The translations under genes were made by a program, and so were the position numbers. The notes beneath the pieces were generated by a model. The model did no database searches, was not told the DNA's origin, and was given only the letters and a program-made list of their open reading frames with translations. From Branchinecta lynchi (taxonomy: Eukaryota; Arthropoda; Branchiopoda; Anostraca; Branchinectidae), in contig JAKZAP010000006.1 of the NCBI GenBank assembly GCA_023053575.1, forward strand, positions 18,299,280 through 18,363,279: a stretch of 64,000 nt of DNA, read 5' to 3'. Positions 1 through 12,400 of this stretch are shown here, in pieces (within the stretch, counting starts at the first letter, position 1; each line of letters opens with the position of its first letter).

Positions 1-2
1 GT

Positions 3-62
3 GAGATATCTAAGAAAATCAATGAAGGTACAAAGCTTCCGAATATAAAAAAGAAGCGTTGA
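3..62 (+). CDS. 3' end of a virus-like gene (C-terminal tail only)
   Basis: The window opens inside a reading frame that can be read from base 3 to a TGA at 60-62. Only the last 19 residues are visible, and the extreme C-terminus is lysine/arginine-rich. The next reading frame begins within the end of this one, the tight packing expected of a compact viral genome and not of an animal gene. It could be a separate gene, or the first part of the following frame with one indel between them. Function cannot be assigned. Confidence 0.35.
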   Translation, partial: EISKKINEGTKLPNIKKKR

Positions 63-318
63 TAAAATTCAAATTCACTGCTCTCTCGTAAACAGTTCTA
101 TCGTAAACAAAAGTACATCAGATGTCATTTGGACATTTGTTCCGAATACAGAACCGGGTTGTCAAATTGTTGAGAATCCTAGACAATTAATCTACCTTCC
201 TATTAATACAAAAGACTTTATTTACTCCTTGAGAATGACAATTACTGATCAGTTGGGAAGACCTATCGATTTGAATGGTGATAACGTTGGATACGTGCTG
301 CATTTAAGAAAAGCTTAA
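49..318 (+). CDS. C-terminal part of a virus-like structural protein, adintovirus/polinton-like type
   Basis: An open frame runs from after a stop at 46-48 to a TAA at 316-318, about 89 residues, without an ATG. Its upstream part must lie in another frame or have been lost. The protein is beta-rich. It has an N-terminal segment resembling a strand-forming virion domain, a proline-glycine turn near the middle, and it ends in a stretch reading GYVLHLRKA. From memory of the family, proteins of this shape are encoded next to F54H12.2-like capsid genes in animal polinton-like/adintovirus elements; their role is probably structural. Gene order (this gene, a small basic protein, then the capsid) supports that reading. 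Assignment is by pattern only and needs a profile search. Confidence 0.5.
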   Translation, partial: KRSVDKIQIHCSLVNSSIVNKSTSDVIWTFVPNTEPGCQIVENPRQLIYLPINTKDFIYSLRMTITDQLGRPIDLNGDNVGYVLHLRKA

Positions 319-350
319 AGGATTAGTGAAATAAAATTATTTACCTATAA

Positions 351-707
351 ATGTTGATTAATAATAAGCGATTACTTTATAAAAGGCAGTATGGAAGTGG
401 AATCGGTAGTGTATTCAAAAACATTGTTAATTCCCAGTTATTTCAAACGTCAGCAAAACAAATAAAAGATGGGGCTATGTCAATGTATAATAATATTATT
501 AAACCGAGATTTGAGTTGTTGAAAAACAGAGCAATAGAATATGGGAAAGATCTGATCAATGTAAACAAGAAGGAACTCATTGATGTAATTGGAAACAAAA
601 AATCGATGAAGGATCTTATCGGTACAAATAAAAGGATTTTAAATCAAAGAAGTCAGGACTTGATCAAAACGTTAATGACTGGAAGTGGATTAAAGATTCT
701 GAAATAA
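351..707 (+). CDS. Small basic glycine-motif protein, candidate minor capsid or core protein
   Basis: A 118-residue intronless ORF. It starts at an ATG directly after TATAA (TATAAATG), as does the next gene. Near the N-terminus, residues 13-20 include the tract RQYGSGIGSVFKN, and the rest is a lysine-rich amphipathic helical stretch. Short basic proteins with a Gly-x-Gly segment near the N-terminus occur beside the capsid gene in adenoviruses, polintons and adintoviruses, where they are membrane-lytic (pVI-like) or DNA-condensing (pX-like). That comparison is inference: I see the composition, size and position, not a conserved signature. It lies 32 bases after the previous stop and 30 bases before the next start, as in a compact viral transcription unit. 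Confidence 0.5.
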   Translation: MLINNKRLLYKRQYGSGIGSVFKNIVNSQLFQTSAKQIKDGAMSMYNNIIKPRFELLKNRAIEYGKDLINVNKKELIDVIGNKKSMKDLIGTNKRILNQRSQDLIKTLMTGSGLKILK

Positions 708-737
708 GTTTTATTTAATAATTTCTTTCTTATATAA

Positions 738-1280
738 ATGGCAGTAAATAAAGTTATCAGTCCGCAATGGAACATTTTTGATGAACCGCTTGTGGATGAT
801 ACAGTGGTTAAATCTGAATTTAAAGAAATTCGAGAAACAGATGTTAATGTATCTAATAAATCAGAGTTTGAATTCATAACAAAGAAATTAGATTCTTGGT
901 TTTATCCAAGTGAAAGTTATCTTGATGTCAGTGTAAGAATAGTAAACGAAGATGGGACTCCTATAGCTGCAACCGATGTTGCTAATTTAACGAATAATGG
1001 ATTTAATTTATTCAGTACCGCTGAGTATGTAATAAACGATGAATCGGTTGAAAAAATTAATAATGTTGGTATTACAACTACTGTTACAAAGTTGATTGAA
1101 TACTCTGATGATTATTCTAGAAGTGCTGCAAGAAATCATTTCTGGTATAAAGATTATAATCAGGGGAAAGAAATCAATCCTGTAATTGCTTCGTTTACTG
1201 CAGGGGCTGGAACAGTCAGGTTGATCAATAATGATAATTATAATAAAGGATTTGAAAAAAGATATAACAGAACAAAGTAA
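738..1280 (+). CDS. N-terminal half of a double-jelly-roll major capsid-like protein (frame broken)
   Basis: A 180-residue ORF starting at an ATG in a TATAAATG context. The middle (about residues 60-130) has the look of the first jelly roll of F54H12.2-like capsid proteins from animal polinton-like/adintovirus elements. There is a short YLDVSVRI strand, then a DG turn, an asparagine-rich loop before LFSTAEYVIND, and a tyrosine-containing helix LIEYSDDYSRSAA. The family protein is normally one chain of roughly 400 residues or more. Here it stops at TAA 1278-1280, and the second half follows at once in another frame. A gene split, a one-base indel or a frameshift site near 1268-1280 would explain this. 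The region is AT-rich and intronless, unlike the animal genes in this window. It may be an inactive endogenous copy. Confidence 0.6.
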   Translation: MAVNKVISPQWNIFDEPLVDDTVVKSEFKEIRETDVNVSNKSEFEFITKKLDSWFYPSESYLDVSVRIVNEDGTPIAATDVANLTNNGFNLFSTAEYVINDESVEKINNVGITTTVTKLIEYSDDYSRSAARNHFWYKDYNQGKEINPVIASFTAGAGTVRLINNDNYNKGFEKRYNRTK

Positions 1281-1282
1281 AT

Positions 1283-1993
1283 ATGTATTTACCATTATCA
1301 GAACTGTTTGGATTCTTAAAAGGAAACAAACGATTCTTCAGAGGTGCATCGCATAAAATATTTCTAAGGAGAAATGATGATAACAACATGATTATAAGAA
1401 ATGGAAATACTAATTTCAAAGTAGTCATCGAGTATTTATCATGGAAGATCCCTATTGTAGCTCCTAGTATTGAAATGATGAGTAACTTAGAAAAGGGATT
1501 GGCAAAGGACAGAAAGCATAATCTGATGTGGGAAGCATGTAATATTTATAAAAGCGATGTTAGTCAAAATAAGGAACACACTTGGAAAGTTATTTCTGAG
1601 AGAAACAATCCAACAAAAGTAGTTGTGATGCTACAGAAAAATGAAAAGCATAACAATCAATTAATGAATATTATGGTGTTTGATCATATGAATTTAACAG
1701 ACATAGAACTTAGAATTAATGGGGATAAATATCCTGAAGAACCACTTAAATGTGATTTTAGCGATGATAAATGTAAATACTCAAATCTTTACAATAGGTT
1801 CATACATTTGGGTTATAAACAATTAGCATTTGATACTGGTAGTGTTGTTAGTATAGAAGAATTTAAAGAAGTATATCCACTATTCTGTTTCGATGTTTCC
1901 AAACACGAGTCAAATATTTATAATGGAACAACTGCTGATATTGAAATAAGTTTAACGTTGAAAGATAATCAACCCGTACCATATAATGTTTAC
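1283..1993 (+). CDS. C-terminal half of a double-jelly-roll major capsid-like protein, cut by a scaffold gap
   Basis: The frame opens at ATG 1283 (or a few codons earlier, to a stop at 1265-1267) and runs 237 residues before entering the run of Ns at 1994. Visible family-like features are the opening YLPLSELFGFLKGNK, the RGASHKIFLRR strand, a central VFDHMNLTDIELRINGDKYP segment, and EVYPLFCFDVSKHES near the gap. The relative spacing of these blocks matches what I know of F54H12.2-like capsid proteins. The 3' end is missing. It sits two bases after the stop of the preceding half, in the -1 frame relative to it. Product role if intact: the capsomer protein forming pseudo-hexameric trimers. Confidence 0.6.
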
Positions 1994-2093
1994 NNNNNNN
2001 NNNNNNNNNNNNNNNNNNNNNNNNNNNNNNNNNNNNNNNNNNNNNNNNNNNNNNNNNNNNNNNNNNNNNNNNNNNNNNNNNNNNNNNNNNNNN
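1994..2093. other. Scaffold gap of exactly 100 N
   Basis: One hundred consecutive N, the usual placeholder for a gap of unknown size. It separates the virus-like block from repeat-rich host DNA, so the physical link between the two is only inferred by scaffolding. Confidence 0.99.
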
Positions 2094-3176
2094 GAAATTC
2101 CGCCCTCCCCCCAAACTCTCCTCACAGTGCCCCCCCCCCCCCTCACAATCATCGGATCCGGCCCGGAGAGGTCTTTCCAAATATCAAGTTTCGTTAAGAT
2201 CCGACCACTCGTTAAGATCTGACCAAAAGTTACACATACCTCAAGATTCCAGATTCCCCCTCTCTCCACTCCCCCACGGTAGTTGGAACGGAGAACTGAC
2301 TATTTCTAAGCCAACATGTCAATTCGCTAATGTTCAAGTTTCATCGTCCTAGCACATCTGGAAATACCTCAACTCGCGATAGCCGGAATTTGGACTCCCC
2401 CCCCCCCCCCACAGTGCCCAAATTCGATCCGGTTCTTTCACTGACGTATCTAGTTCTTGTGCTTGTCCTTCCGACCAAGTTTCATCCCAGTCGCTCCAGT
2501 CTAAGCGTGTCACAAGATTTACGGACCCTCCCCCGTCCACATTAATCGGATCCGGTCCGGATTTTAAATGGGTCATCAGGGACACGAGGTCTTTCCAAAT
2601 ATCAAGTTTCGTTAAGATCCGATCAGCCGTTTCAATGTTATACATTCCTCAAGATTCCGGATTCCCCTCCCTCCACTCCCCTCACAGTGGTCGGATCGGG
2701 AAGTTGAAACAAGTGGCAACCCTGGATATGCGTTTTTTTTCGGTCCGGTCCGGTTCTGTCAATTATTTACCTAGGGCATACCGATCACTCCACTTGAAGC
2801 GTGTCACATGATTTCCGGTTCCCCCCTCCGACCGACCCCCCACATTCACCGGATTCGGTCCGGACTTGAAATGAGACATCTGAGACACGACATCTTTCCA
2901 AATATCAAATTTCATTAAGATCCGTCACCCGTTCGAAAGTTATGCATGTCACTAAATTCCGGATTCCGGATCCCCTCCCTCCCCACACGATGATCGGATC
3001 GAACAAGTGACTATTTACAAGCTAGTTTGGCCAGGTCCCTAATATGCCTGCCGAATTTCATCGTCCTAGCATATCTGGAAGTACCCTAACTCACAAACAC
3101 CAGACTAACTGACCGACCGACAGATCGACGGAAATGTGATCGGTATATGGCACTTGGCCGGAAGGCAAGTGCCATA
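2094..3176 (+). mobile_element. Family B repeat (Helentron/HINE-like), left end lost in the gap
   Basis: Poly-C-bearing tandem monomers with the recurring phrases AAGTTTCATCGTCCTAGCAC and TCGGATCGGG. It ends with a GACC/GACN-rich stretch and the palindromic terminus TATGGCACTTGGCC...GGCAAGTGCCATA at 3145-3176. The same terminus ends the copies at 61271-63292 and, inverted, begins those at 23812 and 43277. Confidence 0.75.
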
Positions 3177-3440
3177 GAACCCTATCCATGCCATGGTGTT
3201 TTGAAATCCAATATGAATTAGGACTTCGTTTTCCTTTTAGTCTTGGTTCTACGCTATAACCAATCAGAAAATCCGGCAAAATAATCTGATTGGCTAGTAC
3301 CTTGAAAGTTGAATTCTAACTTTGGTCGCAGCAAATTTCAATCTCAGCTGTGACTAGCACGAAGGTCCAACTCGATCGGAAATGGCAAATCTCGAGCGAG
3401 AATTGGGTGTCGCAGGTCTGCTGAAAATACCATGTCCAAC

Positions 3441-6400
3441 TTACCGACTTTGTTCTTGTTCCAACATCTGTGATATCTGCTGAAGTTCACTAGCCTTAGT
3501 TTGATTATGAGAGATCTCCGACTGCGATTCTAACTCCTGGATTCGAGCTTTGTAGTGGACCAGCTACAAAAAAAAAAATAACAGGCATCAGGTCATCCGA
3601 AACCGCCACTTCCGCTTAAAAAGCAACTGTCAACACCACAAAAAAGCACAAACTCCTTGTGAAAAATTCAAAGCGATTGTCGCTAACGAGACTGTAACTG
3701 GCCACATCTCAATATGGCGTCAGTGAATAGCCTACAAGTTGTTCTACTTCTCTCATGAGTCACAAGGACACAAGGAAACGGAGAAACTTTTAGCCAATGA
3801 CATCTCGTTTTGATGTGACATCGTTGGCTAGAGTTGGCCAAGTTGGCTTATAGATTCCTCCGCTTTGCTTTGTCCCACCGAGAGTACTTTTTGTATTTTT
3901 TGTTTTCTGTTTTTGTTTTTGGGATCCCAAAACGTAAGTGTAGGGGTACCTCTGACATCGCAAAAGTTGTCCGTTCGTCTGTTCGCACGATAACTCTCGA
4001 AGGGGCTACTCTTTCGGTCAAAGTACAGGCCAAGTTCGAAGATCGGCTATGTAGCTCTATATTTAGGGGTGGGGGAGGGGTTTGAAATTAACGGGTAAGC
4101 TAATGAAATTTAAAGCTAATGAAATAGTCGAATAAGGGGTAAGGGGACATGCTGAATCCGAATATAAAATTTATTTTCTCGCGAGACGAATAGTTCACCC
4201 GGAATCCGGCAAAAACCATATGAAAAATTTAAAGTTTAATATCAAGTTGATTGGAGGTTAGATTTAGGAGCAATAAAAAGCGCCGAGTCCGAATATGAAA
4301 ATTATTTTCTCGCCGGACAATTAGTTCGGCCGGAATCCGGAAAAAAACTGGAGAATTCGTTTAAAGTAAAAGTTTTATTTAAATCTGACAAGATGTTCGA
4401 TTTGCGGGTAAGAAGACAAGCTGAATTCGCATATGACAATCATTTTCTCTTCGGATATATAGATCGCTCGGAATCCGGCTGAAACCGGAAAATTTGTTAA
4501 AAGTAAAAGTTTAATCTGAAGTTGATTAGAGGTTGGATGTACGGGTAAGATGACATGATGAATTCGTTTTTGGGCTTTATTTTTTCGCAGGAGAAGTAGT
4601 TTCGGAACTCCGCCGAAACCGGAAAATTGGCAGAAGTAAGGCAGAAAGTTTCGATCTGCTTCGTCAAAATAGATATGACTTAAATGGGTAAACACACATG
4701 CTGAATCCATATTTGAACTTGGTTTTCTCATATGATTAGCTATTTGGCCTTAATCTGCTTCTAAATTTTAATAGTAAACGTGTTCATGGAGTCTGGCGAA
4801 GACTGGACCTGGCGAAGACAAGACCCAATTGTCTGGATCAAATTTGAACTTCTGAGATCCCATCGAAGCCTTTGGTCTTCTTCTTTTTGGTTGCCATTAC
4901 CGCTCGTTTTTATGTGCAATAAATTCAGCCATTCGTTCATAAGCACTACCTGACATGACATTGTCCAGAAGTCGTGAATGAATACTCATTGGGCGGAATG
5001 TCGAGAAAAGTGAACTAGTACATAATACAATTTTTTACATCCTGTAACACATAAAAGTGCCCCAACTCGTGGGTCAAAATTCAGAGAAATATCTACACTC
5101 GCTATATAGCGATAAAAAAAAATATTTCACTGAATTACCGACCGTGAAAGAACTTCATCTGGGAGCTTTCCTTGTTACCCCTGACTCATTCACTTAAAGA
5201 GGCTTGAAGAACCGATGAAAATGCGTTACTTAGCTGCTCCGCTATTCACGAATAATCAATTTTCAAATAGTGGAATTTCTCCGTCAGATTTGTGATACCT
5301 CTAGGCGCTTGTACTGGCGCTATACGCGTGACAAAAATGATTTACAAAAAATAAGAGTTCAAGCAGTAAGCTACCGTCCGCAAGCTGATCACTGGCCACT
5401 GAAAAGCCGCGTTTGTATTGAAATTCAATTTTCCGCGTCATAGTAGAATTTGCGTTGTGAGGACGCCCGTAGATATTCTAAACATCATCAGAGCAAATAG
5501 TGGAAAACAAAAATAAATCACTTAAAGGACCTGTCTTACCTATAATACTAACGCAACCTACTTCCATAATCACTCCATATAACCCGGAGACCCCAATTTC
5601 CTACGGTACATTCTAATCCCTCTAACAAAACCATGCTGATTTTCTCACTTTCCGTGTTTTAATACCTTCGATGTGCGTCACGCTGCCGACGGTTATCAGC
5701 GACAAGTTTCCCATCAGAAAACCGGTTGTAAGTTGTTTTCCTGTTTCCGCTATAAGTCAACGGGTCTTGGAAAAGGCTTAAAACAGCCAAACCCAAGGGT
5801 TATTTGTTGCAATAACAGCCTAGTTTTAAAGTATTCAAATATTTTACAATACTGTAAGTTGAAGAGTAAATAGTGCGAGGGGTCTTTTAACACAAGCCAA
5901 ATGTGTGTCAGTTAAATCATACAAAAATAAGTTGGTTTTCAGTTAAACTTTAAGGATACAAGTATTGGCAACATCCAATTTCCCTGTGTGCTTTCTCACA
6001 CTCCCGAAACAGTGAATGTTCTGAAAACTTCTGACTTCTTGCAATTTCTTAGACAGAGCAGTTTATGTTTGTACCAAAAGGAAAGCTCCATATCATGACA
6101 AAGTCCGCGAAAGAACTATATCATATTCTTTTCCAGAGCAAAATTACAGAAATTTGACGATCACCGCAAAAAATGAAGACGGAGAAGCGCCGAACGGAGT
6201 CTTCAACATAAGGTCAAAGTCTAGCGTTAATTCCTTTAACATTTTTGAGGCGGGTCGTATTTTTCTACGACGTACTCACGCGTTGTCCACGGGTTCCCTT
6301 ACCTTTCGCTGAAGGTTATAGACAAGCTGGTTCTGGTTCAGCGAGTTGTCTTTGTACGCTGCTACTCTGGTTTTGAGCGTCGCTCTTTCGTCTTCGAGGC

Positions 6401-9400
6401 TTGTAACATAAGATGTGAATTCTTGGACTGTTTCTTGTTCAACGCCATCTTGGACATAGCTTACTTCTGGAAAATCGTATCTCAGAAACGATCGCAGAAG
6501 CTGAAAAAAAAGTTTCACGTCAACATCTCGATGAAAAATGTGTAGCCTGTGTAGCTGTACGAAAAAGTTGCATGTATTGATCTGAAGTAGTATACAATAC
6601 TCTTAAGCCTCACACTGCGCTAATCTTAAGCAGCAGTATTCAGTACCATCCCGCCTTGCTCCAGTAGCACGCAGTCTGCTATCGTAGCACGTAGCAGCAT
6701 CAGCTGGTACTGCATGCTATTTTTTCCTACAACTTCATACTACTATTTTGAGATAATTCTTCATCGGGTTACAATGAACTTTGGAAAATAAGATGACAAT
6801 AAGATATCCGTGGCTGTAACATGACAGCCTACGATCGTAATGAGAGGACAAAAGAAGGACTTTACTTTACTTTACGCAAGATCAGACATCAAAACGCAAC
6901 GTTTCCTCTTGTCTTCTGCCGTAACTCGTTGGTACTTTCTCAGACAAACCTGTTATCTCCATGCGTGAGCGCGATTGCAAGGGGGTTTCTCGACTGCCCC
7001 TAAAACGGTAGTTACCATGAACAGGAAGAGCAGCTTGCGTGGCCGGAGAGGGTATAATACTTTTGATGACTAAAGCCGTTTCCACTAACTCGTTGAGGCT
7101 TTCACACTGATCTACGCAACCTCTGCGTCGCGCTTGCGGTGAAGCAACGCAGAGCTTACGCAGAAAACGCAACGCATCAGATTTTTCAGTGAAAAATTGT
7201 GAAGTTTTTGAAGACAAACTGGAGAACACCTACTAACGATGAAGAAAAGCTTAGTAATGATGAAAGAAGCGAGAATTCAGCATAAGAAACCGAGAAAGGA
7301 AAACGTAAATACACATCCAGCGAGAAAGCTTGTCGCGCAAGTGTGGAAGATGCGCTAGGCAACCTGTACGCGTTTATGTGAAAGCGGGTTAACTCTCCTT
7401 GCCGATGCAAAATCGCCCTGTACCTAGCGGAAGAGCCGGAGGCGGCACCACAGCTGTTCACAACGATCGCCGTGATTGGTTGACATAGGATTTGAGTTGT
7501 TGAGTTTGAGTGTTAGGGCAAGGTTTTCTCTTCCTGAGCATCACTGGCAGGTTTTGGACTTCGTCATATAGAGTATTACAATCGACACTGCATGAGCGTA
7601 ACAGAAGAAAAGCTAAACCTTCTTCAGGGAAAAAAACGACAGAGCCTGAATGAGGGTGTTGTAATTGACGGCACTGGTTTAATCAGTCTTCAAGATAAAC
7701 AATAATTAAAAGAGAGCCAGACAAGAGTCTTCAAGACAAACGACTAAAGAGAGTCGGACAATAGCTCCTACCAGAAAACGAAAAACATGAAGCATAACCG
7801 TTCCATCATGGACCTTATTTACTTCAAAGTGCGAATTCAGATAATCGAGGTAACTGAAAACTAGACCTACGTTGCCTGGGCAACGCGAAGTTACGGCAAC
7901 CTTTGTCCGGCTCACCAACTAAAGTGTTGCGAGAGCAACACTTTGGTTTTGCTTCTTCGCTGTCGGTTAAATGCTGAAGTTGTCAACTTATCGAAGCTTA
8001 CAAAACGGTATGTTCTAAGAATAACACAAAGAATATCGGAAAAAGGGACTAAATTGACTTTGCTGTTAGTTGAACTTTATCCTTTTCAATCGTAGACATC
8101 GTGACGAATGAAAACTTGGAACAATATCTTTTATAATCCACTTGGTATTAAAAAGCTATCCGTAACTTTTCAGGATTAAAATATGACACAATTAATTATT
8201 ACAAAACTACCTCATTGTTTTACATTATCGTTTGTGCCCGTGGCGCAAACAGTTAATCCCTAGGTTACAGCGATAGACCATCGATACAAACTTTCCTACT
8301 GTCAGATTTATAGAAATCGAAAACAATTTGCATTAATTTGCACAAATTTCTAGCCCCTCGTGAACCCATTCTTACTTACAAGTCCCTCTCCCGTGATAGA
8401 CATCAAGTTCACGGGAAAGAAATAATGGGTACAGCGGCTAGCAAAAGTTGCAAACCCCTCGTCGCTGAAGATGATTGTAGCATAACAGCCGATTAGTACT
8501 TGCAAGTCCCTTGCATGTCTTACAATTGGGAACCAAATTGTTCTTACGATCGAATACACCGAAAACAAATGAGGGTACACCAACTAGCAAAAGCTGCAAA
8601 CCCCTCATCGCCGAAGATGATTATGAGCTAACAGTCGGCTGTTGCTTACAAATCCCCTACATGTCTCACAACTCGTATCGCCTATTTTTGGTTTCAGTGC
8701 GTACCTTACAACTGAAGTTGTCAACCACTTCAAACTTTCAAACTGGTGTATCTCATGAATGAAGTTTTGCACCAAACAAGAGCTGGAAGCTCATATGGAA
8801 CTTGCAAGGCTGGGTTAGATGGAAGTGATGGTCAAAAGTATTTTTTTCCCTTTTCCGTTAAGATGTCCCAAACTTGCTAGGCTGGGTCAGAGGATCGAAG
8901 TGATGGTCAAAATTTTTTGTTTTTTTTACTTTTCGTTTGAGATCCGCACTTTAAGGGTGCTAAAAATTAATTTCTAAGCAAAACCCTTGAGGCACAAAGG
9001 ATCATGACAAATGTGCTCATGGCGATCGTGAAAAAGTAAATTTTGCTTTAAAGAATTTTTTGTACTTTGCGGTTAAGATGAGTTCTTTAAGGTATAGTCG
9101 GACCGGAGAGTGACGATGTCTAACCCAATGATGTCAAGTTTCTAATGCTCCAGCATAGTTTCATCGTCCTAGCACATCTGGAAGTACCTTAACTCACGAT
9201 CCCCGTTACTCTGGACACCCCCTACAGCTCCTCCCCCCCCCCCTGGGTACCCGAATCCGGTCCGATACGTCATTGATGCACCTAGAACTTGTGCCTGTAC
9301 TTCCCACCAAGTTTCATCCTGATCGCTCCACTCTATGCGTGTCACAAGATGTCCGGCTCTCCCCTCCGACCCCCCGCCCCGCGGTTTATCGGATCCGGTC

Positions 9401-12400
9401 CGGACTTGAAAAAGGAAAGGTTGGGACATGATGAGACATGAGGTCTTTCAAGATATCAAATTTCATTAAGATCCGATAACTCATTCGAAAGTTATGCATA
9501 CTACTAATTTCCGGATTCTGTTGTCTCCCCCTTCCCCCACGATAGTCAGATCGGGCAAGCGACTGTTTCCAAGCTAATCTGGTCGGTTCCCTGAGATGAC
9601 TGCCAAGTTCTATCGTCCTAGCCCACCCTGAAGTGCATTAACTGTGTAAATGGATGACATATACTTTGATCAGCTCTTCTTTAGCAATGAGAGAACTTTT
9701 AACGTTTAAGAGGCACATCTGACATCATTTCTCTACCGCAATCCCAAGTGCAAAAAAAACGAATGATAAACTCAGCTGAAATCGCGAACAGAAATGGGTA
9801 GAAACAATAGATGGCAGCTCTTTCGGACCCACGGGAAAAAGCCACTTTTTTGTTTCTGTAAATTTTTATTTTTGTCACTCAAAGAAGATATGTTGGCTCT
9901 GGGGCCGGGTAACTGCCACATATATTTAAGACTTCTTCATCTTCAATTTGAAACTGGTGCCTGCCTGCTTGCGTTCTAGAACGGAGCTTTCCACTTGAAA
10001 GCAGAAACATGGTTTGATGAAACGAAAGGTTGGCTGCACAACTTCAGATAGTCCTCTCTGGCATGGGCTATTTAACTCCACTTCACTTCGCACACCGTAG
10101 GCCCTGGCTCGAGGACAAGCAAAAACCATCCTTTTTGGCCCCAGGCAAGAGTTCTACGGAGCTTTTTAAAATGTAATTTCATATTCATTAATCCGGCCTA
10201 AGGTCACACTTTCCTTACAAACCGCACAGGTTAGACACACCAGTTACCAGGAATCAACTGAAAACGGCGGCATAGGAAAAACAAAAATAGGCAAGCCAGC
10301 CGACTGAAGTTTCGTTTACTGATCTAACTTAGACCAAACAAAACCCTTTGGGCAAATTTTGGCAACATATTAACCACGATCCTGTGTCCATCGGATCATC
10401 AAATCAGTCTATCATTTGGTCAAAAGCATTTTTGTTGAGAGTAAAGTGAGCAATGCGCACTTTCAGGGGCTAGGAATTCATTTGAAAGCAAAAAATCTTG
10501 GCATAAATTATCATGGGCCTTTAGGGATCATGAAAATGTATCGCTTGATCAAAAGTATATTAGGCACTTCGCGTTTAACATGCGCGCGAAAACCGGAATT
10601 TCTGCCCCCCCCCCCCTCTCCAGCTTTCCCCACAGCTCCTGGACCCAGTCCGATTTTATCAGAACATATGCAAGTCCCATCCCGATCCTTCAAGTACAAG
10701 CGTGTCACTACATTTCCGGTCTTCCGGCCACCGAAACTCCTCACACGGTAGTTGGATCCAGTACGGACCTGAAATGCATCATCAGACACACATGATACTG
10801 TTCATTCGGACCCGATCACCCGTTCGAAAGTTCTACAGGAAAAAACTTTCTCGGTTCTCATTCCCTCCGCTATCCCTCAGGACGGCCGGACCGAGGGAGT
10901 GACTTTTTCAAGTCAATCTGGTCGGGTCCTTAATACGCTTGCACAGTTTCGCCGTCTTAGCAGATCTGGAAGTTTCTTAACTCGTGATAACTGGAATTCT
11001 GGAACCTACCCTCTAACTCCCCCGACAGTGCCCGGATACTATCCGGTTCTGTAATTAATGCATCTTGGTGCCGTGCTTGTCCTCTCCCATCAAGTTTCAT
11101 CCGGATCTTGCCACTCTGGGCGTGTCACAATATATATGGTACCCTCCTCCGGCTCCCCCCACGGTAATTGGATGCGATCCGGAATTGAAGTGAACGTCTG
11201 AGACATGTGCTTCATCCAATAATTAAGTTTCATTCAGAACTGATGACCCGTTCCAAAGTTACGAATGCCTCAATATTCCGGATTCCCCCTTCCCTTAAGA
11301 TGGTCGAATCGGGGGAGGGGAGTGACTATTTCTAGTTCAGTTTGCTCAGGTCCCTGAAAAAAAAATTAATTCACCAAAAATAGGGTACCGACTCTGACAA
11401 TCCGGGTCTGCGTTTATTAACTGACAAATATAACCTTAAGGGCTGGCCAGTTGCACATCTTACCTCCGGGATACCAGTGATTTCGGGAGACATCGTCCGG
11501 TCCAAATCCGACGTTCTACTTAATATTCCCGCCCTCTCGACGACAAGGGAGTCATTCACTAGGAAGCTACAGCTCGAGACGCTCGTGTTTCGAACACTAT
11601 CAACTTCTTCCAGCCGGAAAAGGTTTCCCAGGATCGGAGCATTATCTTCGCCAATCCCATCTGTTTCTTCGAGGTCACAAGTGACGCCGTGGCTTATCCA
11701 TAGACCATTGGTAGCATGAATAGAAACCGTGGAATTCTGGCTGTCGGACGCTACCGTCTCCGTTGAGATATCATTTCTTGGTGTTTCATCACATGAGGAT
11801 TCAACCTGGGTTTCAGGCGTTTCCTCCCGTTGCTGGTCGCTTGGAGGGTTTTGTTGCTCCATTGCTTCAGTCTGATCCTTCTCAACGAAATTCTGAAAAA
11901 GAAAATTCCTCATTCCTTGGAAGGGGAGATACAAGGCGAACAGATATAAATCCTTAAAAATTATGGACAGTCAGCGACAATTTACAAGGTCACGTTTGAC
12001 AACTTATACGAGAAAATCTTTGCCAAAACATTAATCCGAAACGGCCGAAACCAAATGTTTGTCTCTGTAACCTCGATGGGTGATTCAAACTCAGATAGGG
12101 AAACTTCACATTCACTGACAACAAAAACACCGCACTAGAAGTTTGTGTACAATGTTGAGAACAGGCAATAATCTGGTCAAAGTACAAACATAATAAGCGA
12201 TCATGAATCCGCACAAACAAGTCTCTTCTTACAAGTCTCTAAAATACCTTCTGAATCCTATAATCAGTCACAAAAGGGTGTTCTTCCCGTTTCGAAAGGC
12301 GCAACACGACTGACGTGGCTTCCAACGTACCGTTAATATTTAACGGTCATAATTTTCCTAACACGACTTACCCGGCTTCGACGTAAAGTTAATATTTATC

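Noticed and set aside
11..48. Start codon ATG at 22-24 for the second virus-like frame
   Set aside because: It is followed in frame by a stop at 46-48, so it cannot begin that protein.
2330..2645. ORFs in family B repeats
   Set aside because: Short frames recur in every copy with shifts and stops, with no codon conservation; they reflect the poly-C monomers.
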